A DNA stretch of 64,000 bases. Source: Erpobdella octoculata (lineage: Eukaryota > Annelida > Clitellata > Hirudinida > Erpobdellidae). Positions within the stretch are counted from its first letter, which is position 1. Every line of letters begins with the position of its first letter. The notes below the pieces were generated by a model that ran no database searches, was not told the DNA's origin, and saw nothing but the letters and a program-made list of their open reading frames with translations. Shown piece after piece: positions 47,310 to 59,289 of this stretch. The stretch is from assembly GCA_963978895.1 (NCBI GenBank), contig OZ022246.1, positions 19,370,955-19,434,954 on the forward strand. The letters are read 5' to 3'. The position numbers and the translations under genes are program-made.

Positions 47310-48221
47310 GGAACTGTGTTTTTATCGACAATTGACAGTTAGTCGACTTAAATTGAAAAGTCGATTATCCTGCGAAGGAGTCGATTATCCTGCGAAGGAG
47401 TCGATTATCCTGCGAAGGAGTCGATTATCCTGCGAAGGAGTCGATTATCCTGCAAAGGAGTCGATTATCCTGCGAAGTAGTCGATTATCCTGCGAAGGAG
47501 TCGATTATCCTGCGAAGGAGTCGATTATCCTGCGAAGGAGTCGATTATCCTGCGAAGGAGTCGATTATCCTGCGAAGGAGTCGATTATCCTGCGAAGGAG
47601 TCGTATATCCTGCGAAGGAGTCGATTATCCTGCGAAAGAGTCGATTATCCTGCGAAGGAGTCGATTATCCGGCGAAGGAGTCAATTATCCTGCGATGGAG
47701 TTGATTATCCTGCGAAGGAGTCGATTATCCTGCGAAGGAGTCGATTATCCTGCGAAGGAGTCGATTATCCTGCGAAGGAGTCGATTATCCTGCGAAGGAG
47801 TCGATTATCCTGCGAAGGAGTCGATTATCCTGCGAAGGAGTCGATTATCCTGCGAAGGAGTCGATTATCCTGCGAAAGAGTCGATTATCCTGCGAAGGAG
47901 TCGATTATCCTGCGAAGGAGTCGATTATCCTGCGAAGGAGTCAATTATCCTGCGAAGGAGTCGATTATCCTGCGAAGGAGTCGATTAACCTGCGAAGGAA
48001 TCGATTATCCTGCGAAGGAGTCGATTATCCTGCGAAGGAGTCGATTATCCTGCGAAGGAGTCGATTATCCTGAAGTGACATGTATTAGTTAATATAGTAT
48101 TAATCGACTCCTTCGCAGGATTATCGACTCCTTCGCAGGATTATCGACTCCTTCGCAGGATAATCGACTTTTCAATTAAGGTCGATTAACTGTCAACTGT
48201 CGATAAACCTTACAATAACCA
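47310..48221. mobile_element. Foldback-type element, family 1, copy B
   Basis: Inserted in the opposite sense to copy A. The left end GGAACTGTGTTTTTATCGAC is followed by about 36 units of 20 bp (GTCGATTATCCTGCGAAGGA, 47,358-48,072). A mere 35-bp centre comes next, then three inverted units (48,106-48,165) and the inverse terminus ending CAATAACCA. Flanks are AATTGTCGG (47,301-47,309) and ACTTGTCGG (48,222-48,230), a 9-bp duplication with one mismatch. The empty site in block A (near 23,340, ATTTGTCGG) confirms the insertion. The frame through the array is an artefact. Confidence 0.9.
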
Positions 48222-48513
48222 ACTTGTCGGCTTTGCTGAAAATATTGGCACAAGATTGAAATTGTGAAAATGCTTTAACAAAACGCTTTTTTGAAAATGC
48301 CCTCCTAACTAGTTTTGAATCTTATTAACACTAAAAAACAGCTGTTTGTAACAGTTGCATTGCCTTTAACAATTGTTCCTCTGAATAAAATATACTCTAC
48401 ACCTTCCAGAAAAAAAACTAATTTTGGGCTTTTTAACATCAGATCAGCTAACATTAAGATTGATTAAATTCTTAATATTCCACATAAACATGAAATTGAC
48501 ACTTTTCGTCTTC

Positions 48514-48896
48514 TTGATGACATGACACTATAAACACTCATGACATGACAATATGAACACTCATGACATGACAATATGAACACTTATGACATGACAATAT
48601 GAACACTCATGACATGACAATATGAACACTCATGACATGACAATATGAACACTTATGACATGACAATATGAACACTCATGACATGACAATATGAACACTC
48701 ATGACATGACAATATGAACACTTATGACATGACAATATGAACACTCATGACATGACAATATGAACACTCATGACATGACAATATGAACACTCATGACATG
48801 ACAATATGAACACTCATGACATGACACTATGAACACTCATGACATGACAATATGAACACTCATGACATGACAATATGAACACTTATGACATAACAT
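48514..48896 (+). repeat. 23-bp minisatellite with three-unit higher order
   Basis: About 16 units of ATGACATGACAATATGAACA plus CTC or CTT. In the left two thirds the variants follow a CTC, CTC/CTT rhythm of three units (69 bp), showing amplification of trimers. Block A holds a single diverged unit at about 23,635-23,660. Confidence 0.95.
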
Positions 48897-49789
48897 GATG
48901 AACATCTTTTTAAATTATTTTCTTAATTTCGATGTTTTGTTGCTGTGAACCAACCCAGACAAAAGTGTGGCAAAAAGTAGCCCTTGTTATCCGAATAATA
49001 AAAAGTTAAAACATTTCTTTTTGTTTACACGACAGTATGTAGATTGTTTTCATACAATTGCTTTTGAGTTTGAAAATTTTCATCAATATGTATGATGACT
49101 TAAAAAAAGTTGTGTTATATTCAAACAGGGGTTTCGATTGCTGATTCATAATGACGTCAACAACTTTTATTGTCATAGTAACTGGACATTTTTTGTTTAC
49201 TATTTGCCGAGGTAATGTTTTTACAATACGATGACGCCATGAAATTTTACTATATTCTTAAAAACATGTTTTTTTATCATTGATAATGACGTGATTTTTT
49301 TGAATAACGACGATGGCAGCGAAAATGATCCTGATGACGATGATGATGATTATATTGGTGATGATGATGATGATTATAATGGTGATGATAACAGAAGAGT
49401 TGTTTCAAAAAAATTGTTTCATGATTGTAAAAATGGGGTTACAGGATATCCTATTGTAAGAGCAAATACATAAAGACAAATGGCAAAAGGGCAAAACCAA
49501 GAGAGAAAAAATAAAGAACAAATAATATAATAAGAGCACGTTGAAAAAAAGACACAAATAAAAATTAGCAAACATTGAAAACCTAAACGTCAAATAGGCA
49601 AAAATATCATTGTTTTATTCTATGTTAAATACACGCTACGTTTATAATATTATAATTTATATAAATGGTTGTAATAGACGTCGATGTCTCTTATAATTTC
49701 TGATAAAACAAACTCATCGTTATGGCTTTGTGATCTTGGAGATCAGTAGAAAAGCATTAAAACTATAGTAACTGGACTGTGCAGGATGA

Positions 49790-51525
49790 TTACTGAAATC
49801 ACGGTAACGTCACATAACAATATTTGAAAACTCGTTAATAAAATAAAAAAAAAAATTGAAAATCTAAAACTGTCATATTTTCATCAATATTGTCATCAAC
49901 AGGATCAACACCCCTATTTTTGTTATTTGAAAACTCTTTGGGTCATTTTCAAAAAAACTTTAGTTAACTGTAAAAAAAACAAAATAATTTTGGTTTTTAT
50001 AAAGCAGTCAGCTTTACATACCGTGACTGGTCGCGCATCTACAAATATACTATCAGATCTTACGAGAAAAAGTCAGGCTAGCTTGTTAGGTCACATCTCA
50101 TAACAAGATATGGAGACACTTAAAACGCGGCACGTAATATGCATTCTCAACTTGTTCTTAAACATTTGCAATGCGCAAGTTGAAGGTGTTTTTTTTCAAA
50201 TTTGTTGAAATAGAAAAGTTGATATTTTATATTTACGTCATCATCACTACTAATCCCGATTACTATTGGTGTCCTCTTTGTCATCATTGGCATCGTTGTC
50301 TCTATTATCGTCATTACGTCATCAATAATGTAATCAAAAAGATCAACACCCCTATTTTTTATTTGAGAACTCTTAAGTGATTTTTTTAAAAACATCAATT
50401 AAACCAATAAACATTTTTTACTGATATTATCTCTTTTTCCTTTTTTTTAGGTTTTAAACTTGCATGCTACGCATTTTAAAAAAATAAAATGGTTTTAACC
50501 ACAAAATAACTAATAACAAAATTATAATAAAACATTTCTCGGCATCATTTCTAACAACACCGAGCCAGAATTCATTATTAAAAGTTTCCTGCGTAGAAAT
50601 TATTCTAAATGTGTAAACTTAATTTGATACTGGGGCCGTGCTCAATGGCTGGTGAAACAAAAATTTAAACAAAAATAACTTTATTAATATTTACTGAATA
50701 GAGAAAATAAAGAAAAAACAGCGCTAAGCACCGCTATTCAAATATTTAAAGACAGGCAAAGTTAACTATTAAAGGTTTGTTGCCTTTTCCTTTTCTTTAC
50801 CCCAACAAGCTTAAAAAATATTGTGTAGATCAAACTAATTTTCAAAAATGTGTTTTCTATTTTGATTAAAATATACGTAGCTGAATCTCAACCAGTACAA
50901 TTACAATATTTTCAATTTCCATTGCTATTATTACCACCATATTTGTAAATATCATTATTATAAACTAGACCACAATGAACGCTGATAAACATTGTTTAAT
51001 GTAATAGTTAAAATAATAGAAATTAAAATGCAAAAAAGTAAAAAAAAAATATAAAGAAAACAGCAAAAATAAACTAAAAATGATTAATTAGTGAACAGTG
51101 AATATAAAATAACGACAATATTTTTTTCTGAAAAAATACAAAGCTACAAACCATAATATAAGTAACTATTGAGTAAAACTAAATTATAGAACTTGAAATT
51201 AAATTGGACACAAGTTACGGAAAAAAATTTTGTTATTGCTAATTTTGTTGTTCACATTTGTTCATTAAAGATGTTTATTTATTTGCTTTAAGTGAAAATT
51301 ATTGTATTTTAATTGTGCTCTATTTACTTCAAGCGTCAATAATGATTAAGTTGAATAAGACACGTAACCATACTGCAGTATAAATGTAATATGGCAAACT
51401 TAATTTATCCATATGGTATTATTAAATTTCATATTCAACAGTTTTTATTGACAAATAAGGACACAGTGGGTCAATTAATCAACTTGTTGTAATCTGGTTA
51501 AAGTTACCTGTCAGTAACGAAAGAA
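49790..51525. other. No supported gene
   Basis: AT-rich. It contains the dispersed motif at 50,145-50,198, and AAAGATCAACACCCCTATTT at about 50,338 that echoes 49,902. The longer frames lack recognisable products. Confidence 0.4.
50145..50198 (+). repeat. Dispersed motif, copy 12
   Basis: TCTCAACTTGTTCTTAAAC, ATTTGCAATGCGCAAGTTGAAGGTGTTTTTTTT, followed at 50,236 by ACGTCATCATCACTACTAA. Confidence 0.65.
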
Positions 51526-51529
51526 AATG

Positions 51530-51800
51530 TGTGTGTGTGGTGTGTTTAACATCTGTTTCTTTCAATAAGACAATTTAGACGGTATTTATGTTTGAGTGTT
51601 TATGTTGGCTTTGAGGCAGGGAGGCCACCGAAAGCACAAGGCTTTTGTGGGCACATGGTTCGACTCACTCCCTCCCTCCAACTAATAAGTGCAATAAGTT
51701 GGACAAGGACCGGCAAATCGACCTCCCCGTGCAGCTAGCAATTTAACCAGACTCGGATGATCCTCATGGGCTATGGTATCGCTTCGCCGCTTCCCTCTTG
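51530..51800 (+). repeat. Dispersed repeat R3, copy 3
   Basis: GTGTGTGTGGTGTGTTTAAC to GGCTATGGTATCGCTTCGCC, then GCTTCCCTCTTGAC. It lacks the TGATGACG segment that copy 2 has. Confidence 0.85.
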
Positions 51801-51838
51801 ACCTAACAAAAGAAAAACAAAACACACTAATGATAATC

Positions 51839-51875
51839 TTCCTGCACTACTCTATCCAAAGGTGTTTTGAATGAT
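51839..51875 (+). repeat. Dispersed motif, copy 13 (partial)
   Basis: CCTGCACTACTCTATCCAAAGGTGTTTTG only; the T-rich lead is lost. Confidence 0.5.
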
Positions 51876-52264
51876 TTCAAATAAAACATATATTCAGTGC
51901 TATAATAATATAATGATTTAATAAAACTTATAGTTATTGAAACATTTGTAGTGTAATAAAGAAGATTGAACCTTGATTTTATTAATTTTAATCAACATTT
52001 TGTAAACACCGATAATTTTTTGAATATGTTGGGACTATTCTGCATAAAATCCAAATGTCCCAACATTCCTTAAAAGGTTTTTAAAGGTTCAGAACTCAGT
52101 TTTTTCGGACACAATTAACTCCGTAAGTTCGGTTATTGTATATATATTTAAATCGGTTTTCTTTTAAAATTAGTACAACCACTGTCTTAAGTAATGAGCA
52201 TGTCTTATACCAAAATCCTAATGATTGCAAAAAAAGAAACCGACACACAACGACATTCTAGTGT

Positions 52265-52305
52265 GTTATTAATTTCTAGCTCTGCACAGGTTAGAGGTGT
52301 CTCCG
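52265..52305 (+). repeat. Dispersed motif, copy 14
   Basis: AGCTCTGCACAGGTTAGAGGTGTCTCCGTGCAATAC. The following 80 bp (GGTTACAATTCAACATAACTGC) and the CAT tract after it match the layout at 63,656-64,000. Confidence 0.7.
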
Positions 52306-52382
52306 TGCAATACTTGAAATTTGAAAAACAATCCGTTATTATAAGCTAAGGTTACAATTCAACATAACTGCAACCCTCATCT

Positions 52383-52385
52383 TAC

Positions 52386-52423
<38 letters not shown>

Positions 52424-52437
52424 GTCATCGTCATCGT

Positions 52438-52477
<40 letters not shown>

Positions 52478-52487
52478 TTCATCGTCT

Positions 52488-52524
<37 letters not shown>

Positions 52525-52525
52525 T

Positions 52526-52566
<41 letters not shown>

Positions 52567-52586
52567 AGTCATTGTCATCGTCATCG

Positions 52587-52681
<95 letters not shown>

Positions 52682-52805
52682 GTTATCACCGTCACCGTCT
52701 CAGCCCCGCCCCCGCAACCGTCTCCGCCCCCGCCCTTGCCTCCGCCCTTGCCACTACCACCATCATCATCATCATCGTCATCATCGTCATCAACGTCATC
52801 ATCGT
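52383..52805. repeat. (CAT)n/(CGT)n trinucleotide tract
   Basis: ATC/GTC repeats with a CGTCAT-dominated centre, then about 110 bp of pure CAT. A CCGCCCCCGC-rich interruption follows at 52,700-52,745, and a second CATCAT patch ends at 52,805. Confidence 0.95.
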
Positions 52806-52811
52806 CGTCTT

Positions 52812-52853
52812 TTTATCTTATCTTATCCTACCGTTAATCGCAGGTGTTTTTTT
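52812..52853 (+). repeat. Dispersed motif, copy 15
   Basis: TTATCTTATCTTATCCTACC, GTTAATCGCAGGTGTTTTTTT. Unusually it lies just downstream rather than upstream of a CAT tract. Confidence 0.5.
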
Positions 52854-53119
52854 AATATTGTTAAATTTTCTCTGTGACGTTTTATTAAAAACATTTCAAA
52901 TAAGATCTAAAAAACAATTTTACCTCTTAACGATTGATAACATAATAGTGAACCCGAAAAATTAATAAATACACTTTTGCAGTTTATTGAAAAGAAATTT
53001 TCACACGATTTAAAAAAATCTTTGAAACTAAAGTACAATCTTGAAGTTGTTATTTTTCTCCAGTTAATTTTTATTTAGGGTGAATCATGAGTGGAGACAT
53101 TGTCTAGAAAATTAATACC

Positions 53120-53810
53120 AACCTAGCTGCAGTTGCTATCGAGTCTAGGACAACATTTGTTTAGACTATATTGTTTTGGACAATTTCCTTGCCGGTCAAT
53201 ACACCATTAGATAATATGTCTCCCTCTATATATTTTAAGATATATTAATTTTAACTGCATGTGGTGTGTTTTAATAATAATTACAACATGTGTGTAATAA
53301 CGTATACTTGTTTATGTATTTAATACTAATTATTTGTTTGTAATCGATTCTTTTATTGGATAACACAAAATATTGACAAACTAAACAGCTATTATAATAC
53401 AATTGTTCGATAGCTCAATTTGAAGAAATATGCACCCGCTAATGGATGGTCTATAATTAAAATTACAGAACCTAACCTAAATACAAGCATACAAATTTAT
53501 ATAAAACAATACTTGTTTAAATCTAAGAAGAGTAAATTGAAATATTTAAAACAACATTTCATTAAAAATACGCTTTTAAGTTTAAAAAAACATTAAAATG
53601 CATAGCCGAGGTATTGAATTAATTTATTTATATAAGAACCAAAAAATAACCATTGCTGGTTGACACATTATTACTATCAATTTAAATTGAATATTGATGT
53701 AAAGGTAATTTCAAGCAAACAAAATTTAATTAGAAAATTTAAATTATTATATTTTACAACGAGCCATAATATCAATGATCGGGTAATTCACTAGTCAATA
53801 ATATGTCGTA
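53120..53810 (+). repeat. Dispersed repeat R5, copy 2
   Basis: Partner of 2,930-3,640: TCCTTGCCGGTCAATA, TGTGTAATAACGTATACTTG, GCATAGCCGAGGTATTGAAT, AACGAGCCATAAT. Confidence 0.75.
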
Positions 53811-54340
53811 TTATTTATACAACGTTTAGCCATTCCTTATAGTGCTGACCACATGGACACACGTTAGTACACGACGAACACAACGAGCAAGAAGAACAAG
53901 AACTATCCCCTGCCCACCACAGTTGTTGTTTATTTAAGTCCTTGTCACTTTTTCAGCGTTTAGGTCCACACAAAAAAATATTAAAATGAAAATAAATAAG
54001 TAAAAGTAAAATAATAATTTAAAAAAATAATATAAACAGGAAGTAGAGAAAACAATGACAACATATGAAAACAGAAAAAAAATGAAAAAAATAAGTAAAT
54101 AAAATAAAAATAGAAAAAAAATACATAAAAATAATAATATTGGACATAATGTTTTATTCACAATTAAATTAGATAGTAGAGAATTGGTAATTATAGTGGG
54201 AGAAACGTAGAGTAAGAAGTTGAAGTAATGAAAATAAATAAATAAATATCTACATAAACATTCGAGTTTATCAAGATATAAAAATATTTACACATAGGTT
54301 TATATTGATTAATAATATCGAAAGAGTGTTTTCCAGAGTT
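53811..54340. other. Non-coding stretch, probably 3' flank of a retrotransposon
   Basis: A-rich on plus (T-rich on minus). AAATAAATAAATAAAT at about 54,232-54,246 could be the tail region of the minus-strand retrotransposon that follows. The 3' boundary is not resolved. Confidence 0.4.
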
Positions 54341-54346
54341 TTTTTT

Positions 54347-55624
54347 TCAAATTAGATCTGGTTCATTTAGTGTGATCCAGTTAAAGATGAGGTCTTGGCA
54401 TTTTGGGTTGTTTAGGATGGTTCCGATGTCAAAGTCTACTTGTTTCAAAATCTTTTTTATTTTCTGATGGAGGGGTGCCTTTGTTCTGCAGCTTGTAAGG
54501 CAGTGCTTGACGGTATCCGGTTCCTGACATGTGTCACAGAAACCTGTGCTGTGTTTCCCATAGACTTTGAGGTTGGAGTCTAGAAGAGTGCAGTTGAGTC
54601 GGAGCCTGGAAATGATGACTTCTTTTTTTCTATTCATGTTTTGGAACTGTAAGTGAATGACGGCTGAGGATTTAGTTCTCTGTGATGGCTGCTCTGATAC
54701 AAGTTTTGCCCAATTGCTTTCCATTCTTGAAATGTTTTTGTTTTTATGATATTACGAATATCATCAATGGTGTGTGAAACAGTAATTTGTATGGTTGGAT
54801 GATCGGTTGCTTTTTTAGCAAGTTTGTCTGCAGTTTCGTCTCCACGGATACCAATGTGGCTGGGTATTCATATTATTGTGCATGAGACTTCGTTGGTTTT
54901 GAGAGTGGTGATATGTTGTAGTATGTTTTGTATGATTGGTTTGATGCTGGAGCTGTCGTAATTAGATATAGCCTGGACGGAGCTGAGTGAGTCGGTAAAA
55001 ATGGCTATGTTGTCGCCTGGTTCTTGCGGTACGGACCATTGGAGGGCTTTTTGAATGGCTGTAAGTTCAGCAGTAAAAATGGAGATGTTGTCGGTTGTAC
55101 GTTGACTCAGCTCGTAGTTTTTACTAGGAATGAAGATTCCAATTCCTGTTTTTTCTTTTATTTTTGAGGCATCGGTGTAGATTTTTATGTTGTTATTGTA
55201 GTTATGTATTTTTTCTAAAGACGTCTGAAGACCGCTAGGGTCTTCTTTTTGGATTCGAGTAGAGTGATGTCAAGGTTTGGTAAAAATAATTTTCACGGTG
55301 GTGTGTCGAAGTTAGGCGAAGAGTGTTCTTAGAGATTTTTGATTCTTTGGTCGTTAAGGTAGTTTTTATTAAAAATGGTGCTGTGTGTGGCTTTCTTTTA
55401 CTCAGATTTGATTTGATCCATGTACTTTTTTTATTTGGGTCTGGAAAGTATATGATTCTGCTTGGATGATGTGGGGTGATTTTGGTTTTTGCGGCGTAGA
55501 TGGCTGTACGTTGTCTAAGATGTAATGAGATGGGGACTTCTCCACATTCTACGAGCAGTGCATTACAGTTAGTTTCCCCACCTGCTCCGCATGAAATTCT
55601 CAAAGCGCTGTTCAGGGACGTCAT
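54347..55624 (-). pseudogene. Non-LTR retrotransposon ORF2 fragment with RNase H domain
   Basis: Minus strand, 5' to 3'. The post-RT region (SALRISCGAGGETNCNALLV and LHLRQRTAIYAAKTK) begins at 55,624. An RNase H domain with all four acidic residues follows: YTDAS (about 55,170), FTAEL (about 55,065), FTDS (about 54,993) and GIRGDETADKLA (about 54,835). The cysteine/histidine C-terminal tail (FCDTCQEPDTVKHCLTSC) ends at 54,347. Breaks: a frameshift near 55,235, an in-frame TGA at 54,868-54,870 where family members have Trp (IIWIPSH), and another frameshift near 54,720. RT and endonuclease are absent, as in a 5'-truncated, decayed insertion of an I/jockey-like clade. Confidence 0.9.
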
Positions 55625-55870
55625 TTTAGCAAAACCTTAGGGGGGCAAGATGTTTTAGGGGCCCACCCAAGGTCCTCTGCGCCTGGGCACAAAACACAAA
55701 ATCTGCGCCCCCTGCATAACATCTTTTGCTTTTTTCTCCCAAAAAAACCTGATGACCGGGGAGGGGGGGTGGTAGTTGGAGCCACTTTTAAAAAAAATTT
55801 GAAACCCTTGTTTTATTTTTTCTCCCAAAAACCTGATGACCGGGGGAGGTCACACACCATAACATCTGAG
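55625..55870. repeat. C/G-rich junction with a tandem duplication
   Basis: TTTTCTCCCAAAAA.ACCTGA followed by TGACCGGGG occurs twice (about 55,732-55,765 and 55,820-55,850). GCCCACCCAAGGTCCTCTGC at 55,660-55,680 adjoins the truncated retrotransposon 5' end. Confidence 0.6.
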
Positions 55871-57635
55871 TGATTATAAGAGCATTTCCAACTGTCTTTA
55901 CAAACAAGGCTATAGCTATCAAAATCAGCTGTGAACGGTAATTAATATTGATGAGCGAAAGAAGCTACAGTCATTTATTTCTGAAAAAAGTTAGTATAAT
56001 ATGAATACACTGAACCCTTTTTCTGTCAACCCTAAAGACTGTTCTCTCACAGGTCTTTTCAATAGTTTTTGGATTAATACATTTTATACTCTACTGGGCC
56101 AGGCTTATTATGATGTAGAATAATGTTTTGAACAATTAAGAATTTTTTTTATTTATCATAAACAACATAGATCGTTATTTTGAATCCGCTTGGCAATATT
56201 ACCTGGTTCATTATTGATATTTTTATATTTATCAAAACAATTGCAGGTCCATCTTAAATATTAATGATGCATAAACTTATATCTAATTCTATTGATACAT
56301 ATATTAACATTTAATTGCAATACTATTTCTGAAAATTCAATAAAAATATTATGAAAAATAAATTCAATTAAAATGTAATGTAATGTTTATTTATCGCCTT
56401 TATACATTGAAATTCAAGCCGGTAACAGTATAATACATTGACAGTAGAAGTTTTAATTTGATTTTTTTTATTTCTGATTGTGAGAGTCAACCCTCTCTTC
56501 ACAACGGATTGGAGATTGGATGAAAATTTGCTTTGCAAAATTCAAGCACAGCTTTTTTGGCGAAAACGAATTTGAACAGTGCTTAATGACGTGAAAATTA
56601 TAAACAAGCTTTGAAAAATAAGCGACAAGAAACTATTAGGAAACAAGAAAATGGTTGGCAGTTATAGAAAAAATCCAATCAACAAAATGCGGTTTCCATA
56701 GATATCTAAATCGATATCTGCCGCGGCGTAAATTTTTTTTTTTACTAAGGTAAATTAACCTAAGACAAAAGTATAATTGCAATAAATAAGCCTACAAATG
56801 TCGTTTTAAATAACTTTGGCGCTATTTTCCGTGCGCCCACACAGAAAAACGTCATTACCACTAGGCTAGCGCAGCACGAACCGGGATGTTTTATCTCGCA
56901 TTTATTCTTTTGCATTTCGCCAGTCGGAGGTGTTTCTTAGCATTAACTGAAATTAACACAAGACGTGTTAAACCATTTTTAAATTTTCTCAACAACATCA
57001 TCATCGTCATCACTACCATCATCATCGACATCATTTATTATTATTATTAAAAACAACAATTTGTATAGCGCCATGGGCAGCAGAGGCTGCTTTACAGAAA
57101 AGTTGCAAAAATTAGGTCAGTTAATTAATAGAAATGTGATTTAATGAGAACCCTTACGCACAAATTGATCTTAAAAAATTGATTGAGAAAAAGAGGATAA
57201 AAATAATTTCCTACCAATATAGATATCTATTATGCCCGCATTTTGTGGATTTGATCAATGAGAAAGATGGTAAAAAAATTATTTCGTAGAGTGAAACATT
57301 CCAGTTATTTCTTCCAAGCCTATCATGATGACGTCAATGATATAATCCCTGTCAACCACGTCGTCAATCTCTTATTTGTCAATTAAGATACGCATTTAAT
57401 GAAATCAACTAAACATTACTATTTAGCATAATAACTCAAAAGCGACTTTTTGTCAAGGATATTCTTGAAATTAAAACATCATTGCTGGAACTGTAATCAT
57501 CCTATATTAAAATATGGTCACCGTTTATTAGAATTTGATCTTGCGTCAATATTGTCGTTATCATCATCAACATTATAATTTTTATTGCCATCTTCATTAC
57601 ATATAGTCATATTGCTTGTTCCATAATACGTTCCT
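55871..57635. other. No supported gene
   Basis: AT-rich. GTATAGCGCCATGGGCAGCA near 57,062 and TTTATTTATCGCCTTTATAC near 56,386 look like retroelement ends. A (CAT) patch at 56,995-57,030 follows dispersed motif copy 16. Confidence 0.4.
56890..56941 (+). repeat. Dispersed motif, copy 16 (near consensus)
   Basis: TTTTATCTCGCATTTATTC, TTTTGCATTTCGCCAGTCGGAGGTGTTTCTT. Confidence 0.8.
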
Positions 57636-57639
57636 ACCT

Positions 57640-58360
57640 GATGACAAGCAAGTGATCGCTAAAGAATAGCTTGTTGTCAAAAAGAAATTACCATGCAAAA
57701 GCAAGAAAATTAAAATTAACCCCTAAAATTATTTTTTTAACAGTCAGAAAATGACAATGTGTCAGTTGAGTTTTGAATCTTTCAATAAAGATTAAAGACA
57801 ATTCTGGTCTAAAAGACGTGTGCCAATAATTGTGAATTTTTAAATCATTATCAATTTTTTTATCTAAACAAGTTCAAAAATGAATCAATTGCTGAAGTTG
57901 TTCTATCTTCATTTTTATTGAATTTTTATTTTTGCTCACTCAAAAACACTCAGAACTCAAAAACCGTAAATCAAGAAGCAGTGATCCATAAAAATTCAAA
58001 TTAAGAGATGCATTTCATTTATTTGTTTGTTTTCTTAAACAACATCTCATCATCACCACATTAATTTTTTCAAACAAAACATATACCCGTACACCTTTCC
58101 TAACAACGGCCATCTAAGCAGCATATTTTTAACATCTATCTATTTTACTTGTACAATACTTTTTCTTTTTTTTCACTCAATTTTGATCAATTTTTTTAAA
58201 ACCAAACATTTACCCGTACACATTTACATAGCTTTCCATATATTTAATCCGTAAACACATTTCTTAAATGCGGCCTTGCGTTTGTGCTATCCTAAGAGTT
58301 TCATTCATTTGAGAGAAAGTAAAAACTCACAACATTTTTACTTTACATTTATTACTGTTA
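57640..58360 (+). repeat. Dispersed repeat R6, copy 2
   Basis: Partner of 32,560-33,415. It has an internal second ACCAAACATTTACCCGTACA unit at about 58,200, absent from copy 1. Confidence 0.65.
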
Positions 58361-58615
58361 AAATTAGTAAAGCAGATTTTTAAACCTCTAAATATAGCCC
58401 AATGTTATGAAATTAACTTGTTTTCAAACTCTACATTTTTATGTCAGATCACGTAAAATTGAATAAAAAAATGATGGCACATGTTTAAACCAGGTTTGAG
58501 TGAAACAATAATTTAATGTAGGAATGAACATCCACAGTTTTAACTTTATTTTTTCCCGTAGACTCTAATGCACACTATTACATGGTCATATAGTTAGGGG
58601 CACTTGACACATCCC

Positions 58616-58898
58616 AGTGTGTGGTTTGTTTAACGTCTGTATCTGTCGATAAGACAATTTAGGCGGTATGTATGTTTGAGTGTTTGGTGACGTGTTTATG
58701 TTGGCTTTGAGGCAGGGAGGCCACCGAAAGCACAGGGCTTTGTGGGCGCATGGTTCGACTCACTCCAGCCCGAAAACTAATAAGTGTAATAAGTTGGACA
58801 AGGACCGGAAATCGATCTCCCCATGCAGCTAGTAACTTAACCAGCCTCGGATGGTCCTCATAGGCTATGGTATCGCTCCGCCGCCTCCCTCTTGACAA
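58616..58898 (+). repeat. Dispersed repeat R3, copy 4
   Basis: GTGTGTGGTTTGTTTAACGT through GGCTATGGTATCGCTCCGCC and TCCCTCTTGACA. The minus-strand frame across it is an artefact of the repeat. Motif copy 17 starts 10 bp downstream. Confidence 0.87.
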
Positions 58899-58907
58899 AT
58901 CCCATTG

Positions 58908-58960
58908 TTTCAGCTTGCTCTTATTTTTTTGCACTACACTCGTTGGGGGTGTTTCTTTGG
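58908..58960 (+). repeat. Dispersed motif, copy 17
   Basis: GTTTCAGCTTGCTCTTATTT, TTTTGCACTACACTCGTTGGGGGTGTTTCTTTG. Confidence 0.7.
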
Positions 58961-59289
58961 AGTAATAAAATAGGAGTTTTGCAACGTGTTTTCAAAGGAC
59001 GTCTAATCTTTTCGAACTAAATGTCACGACTCAAGAAAAAACCATAAAAATAAAAAAAATTGGAGCAAAAAGCCAGCAAATTTATTAATACAAAAAGTCA
59101 TTTAGCATTTGTATAAAAACTGCTTTTAAGATATTGTGATTATTATAACAAATTAAAATTTTAGGTGATAGTGACAACAGCTATACTTTAAACAAATAAC
59201 TTTTTTCCCAGACTACATTTTCAACTCCAATCACTTGCATTACAAAAGAATGATACTTTTGTTCTTTTTTTTTAACAAACTTTTATTTA

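Larger units (their letters stand above)
46904..49780 (+). repeat. Paralogous block, copy B
   Basis: Partner of 22,921-24,605. Length differences are explained by the foldback insertion at 47,310-48,221 and the minisatellite at 48,514-48,896. Both copies hold GATGGCAT..., then TAAAGCG.TYGCCTTT at about 47,198-47,225 and 23,233-23,262, a possible decayed tRNA-like A box. Confidence 0.8.

Noticed and set aside
47332..48070. Direct repeats of 20 bp that might suggest a CRISPR array or a repeat protein
   Set aside because: There are no spacers; units abut each other, the host is eukaryotic, and inverted partner units with a target duplication show a foldback transposon arm. The 218-codon frame exists only because the 20-bp unit has no stop in that phase.
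58659..58934. Minus-strand 91-codon frame
   Set aside because: Lies over dispersed repeat R3; other R3 copies do not keep the frame.
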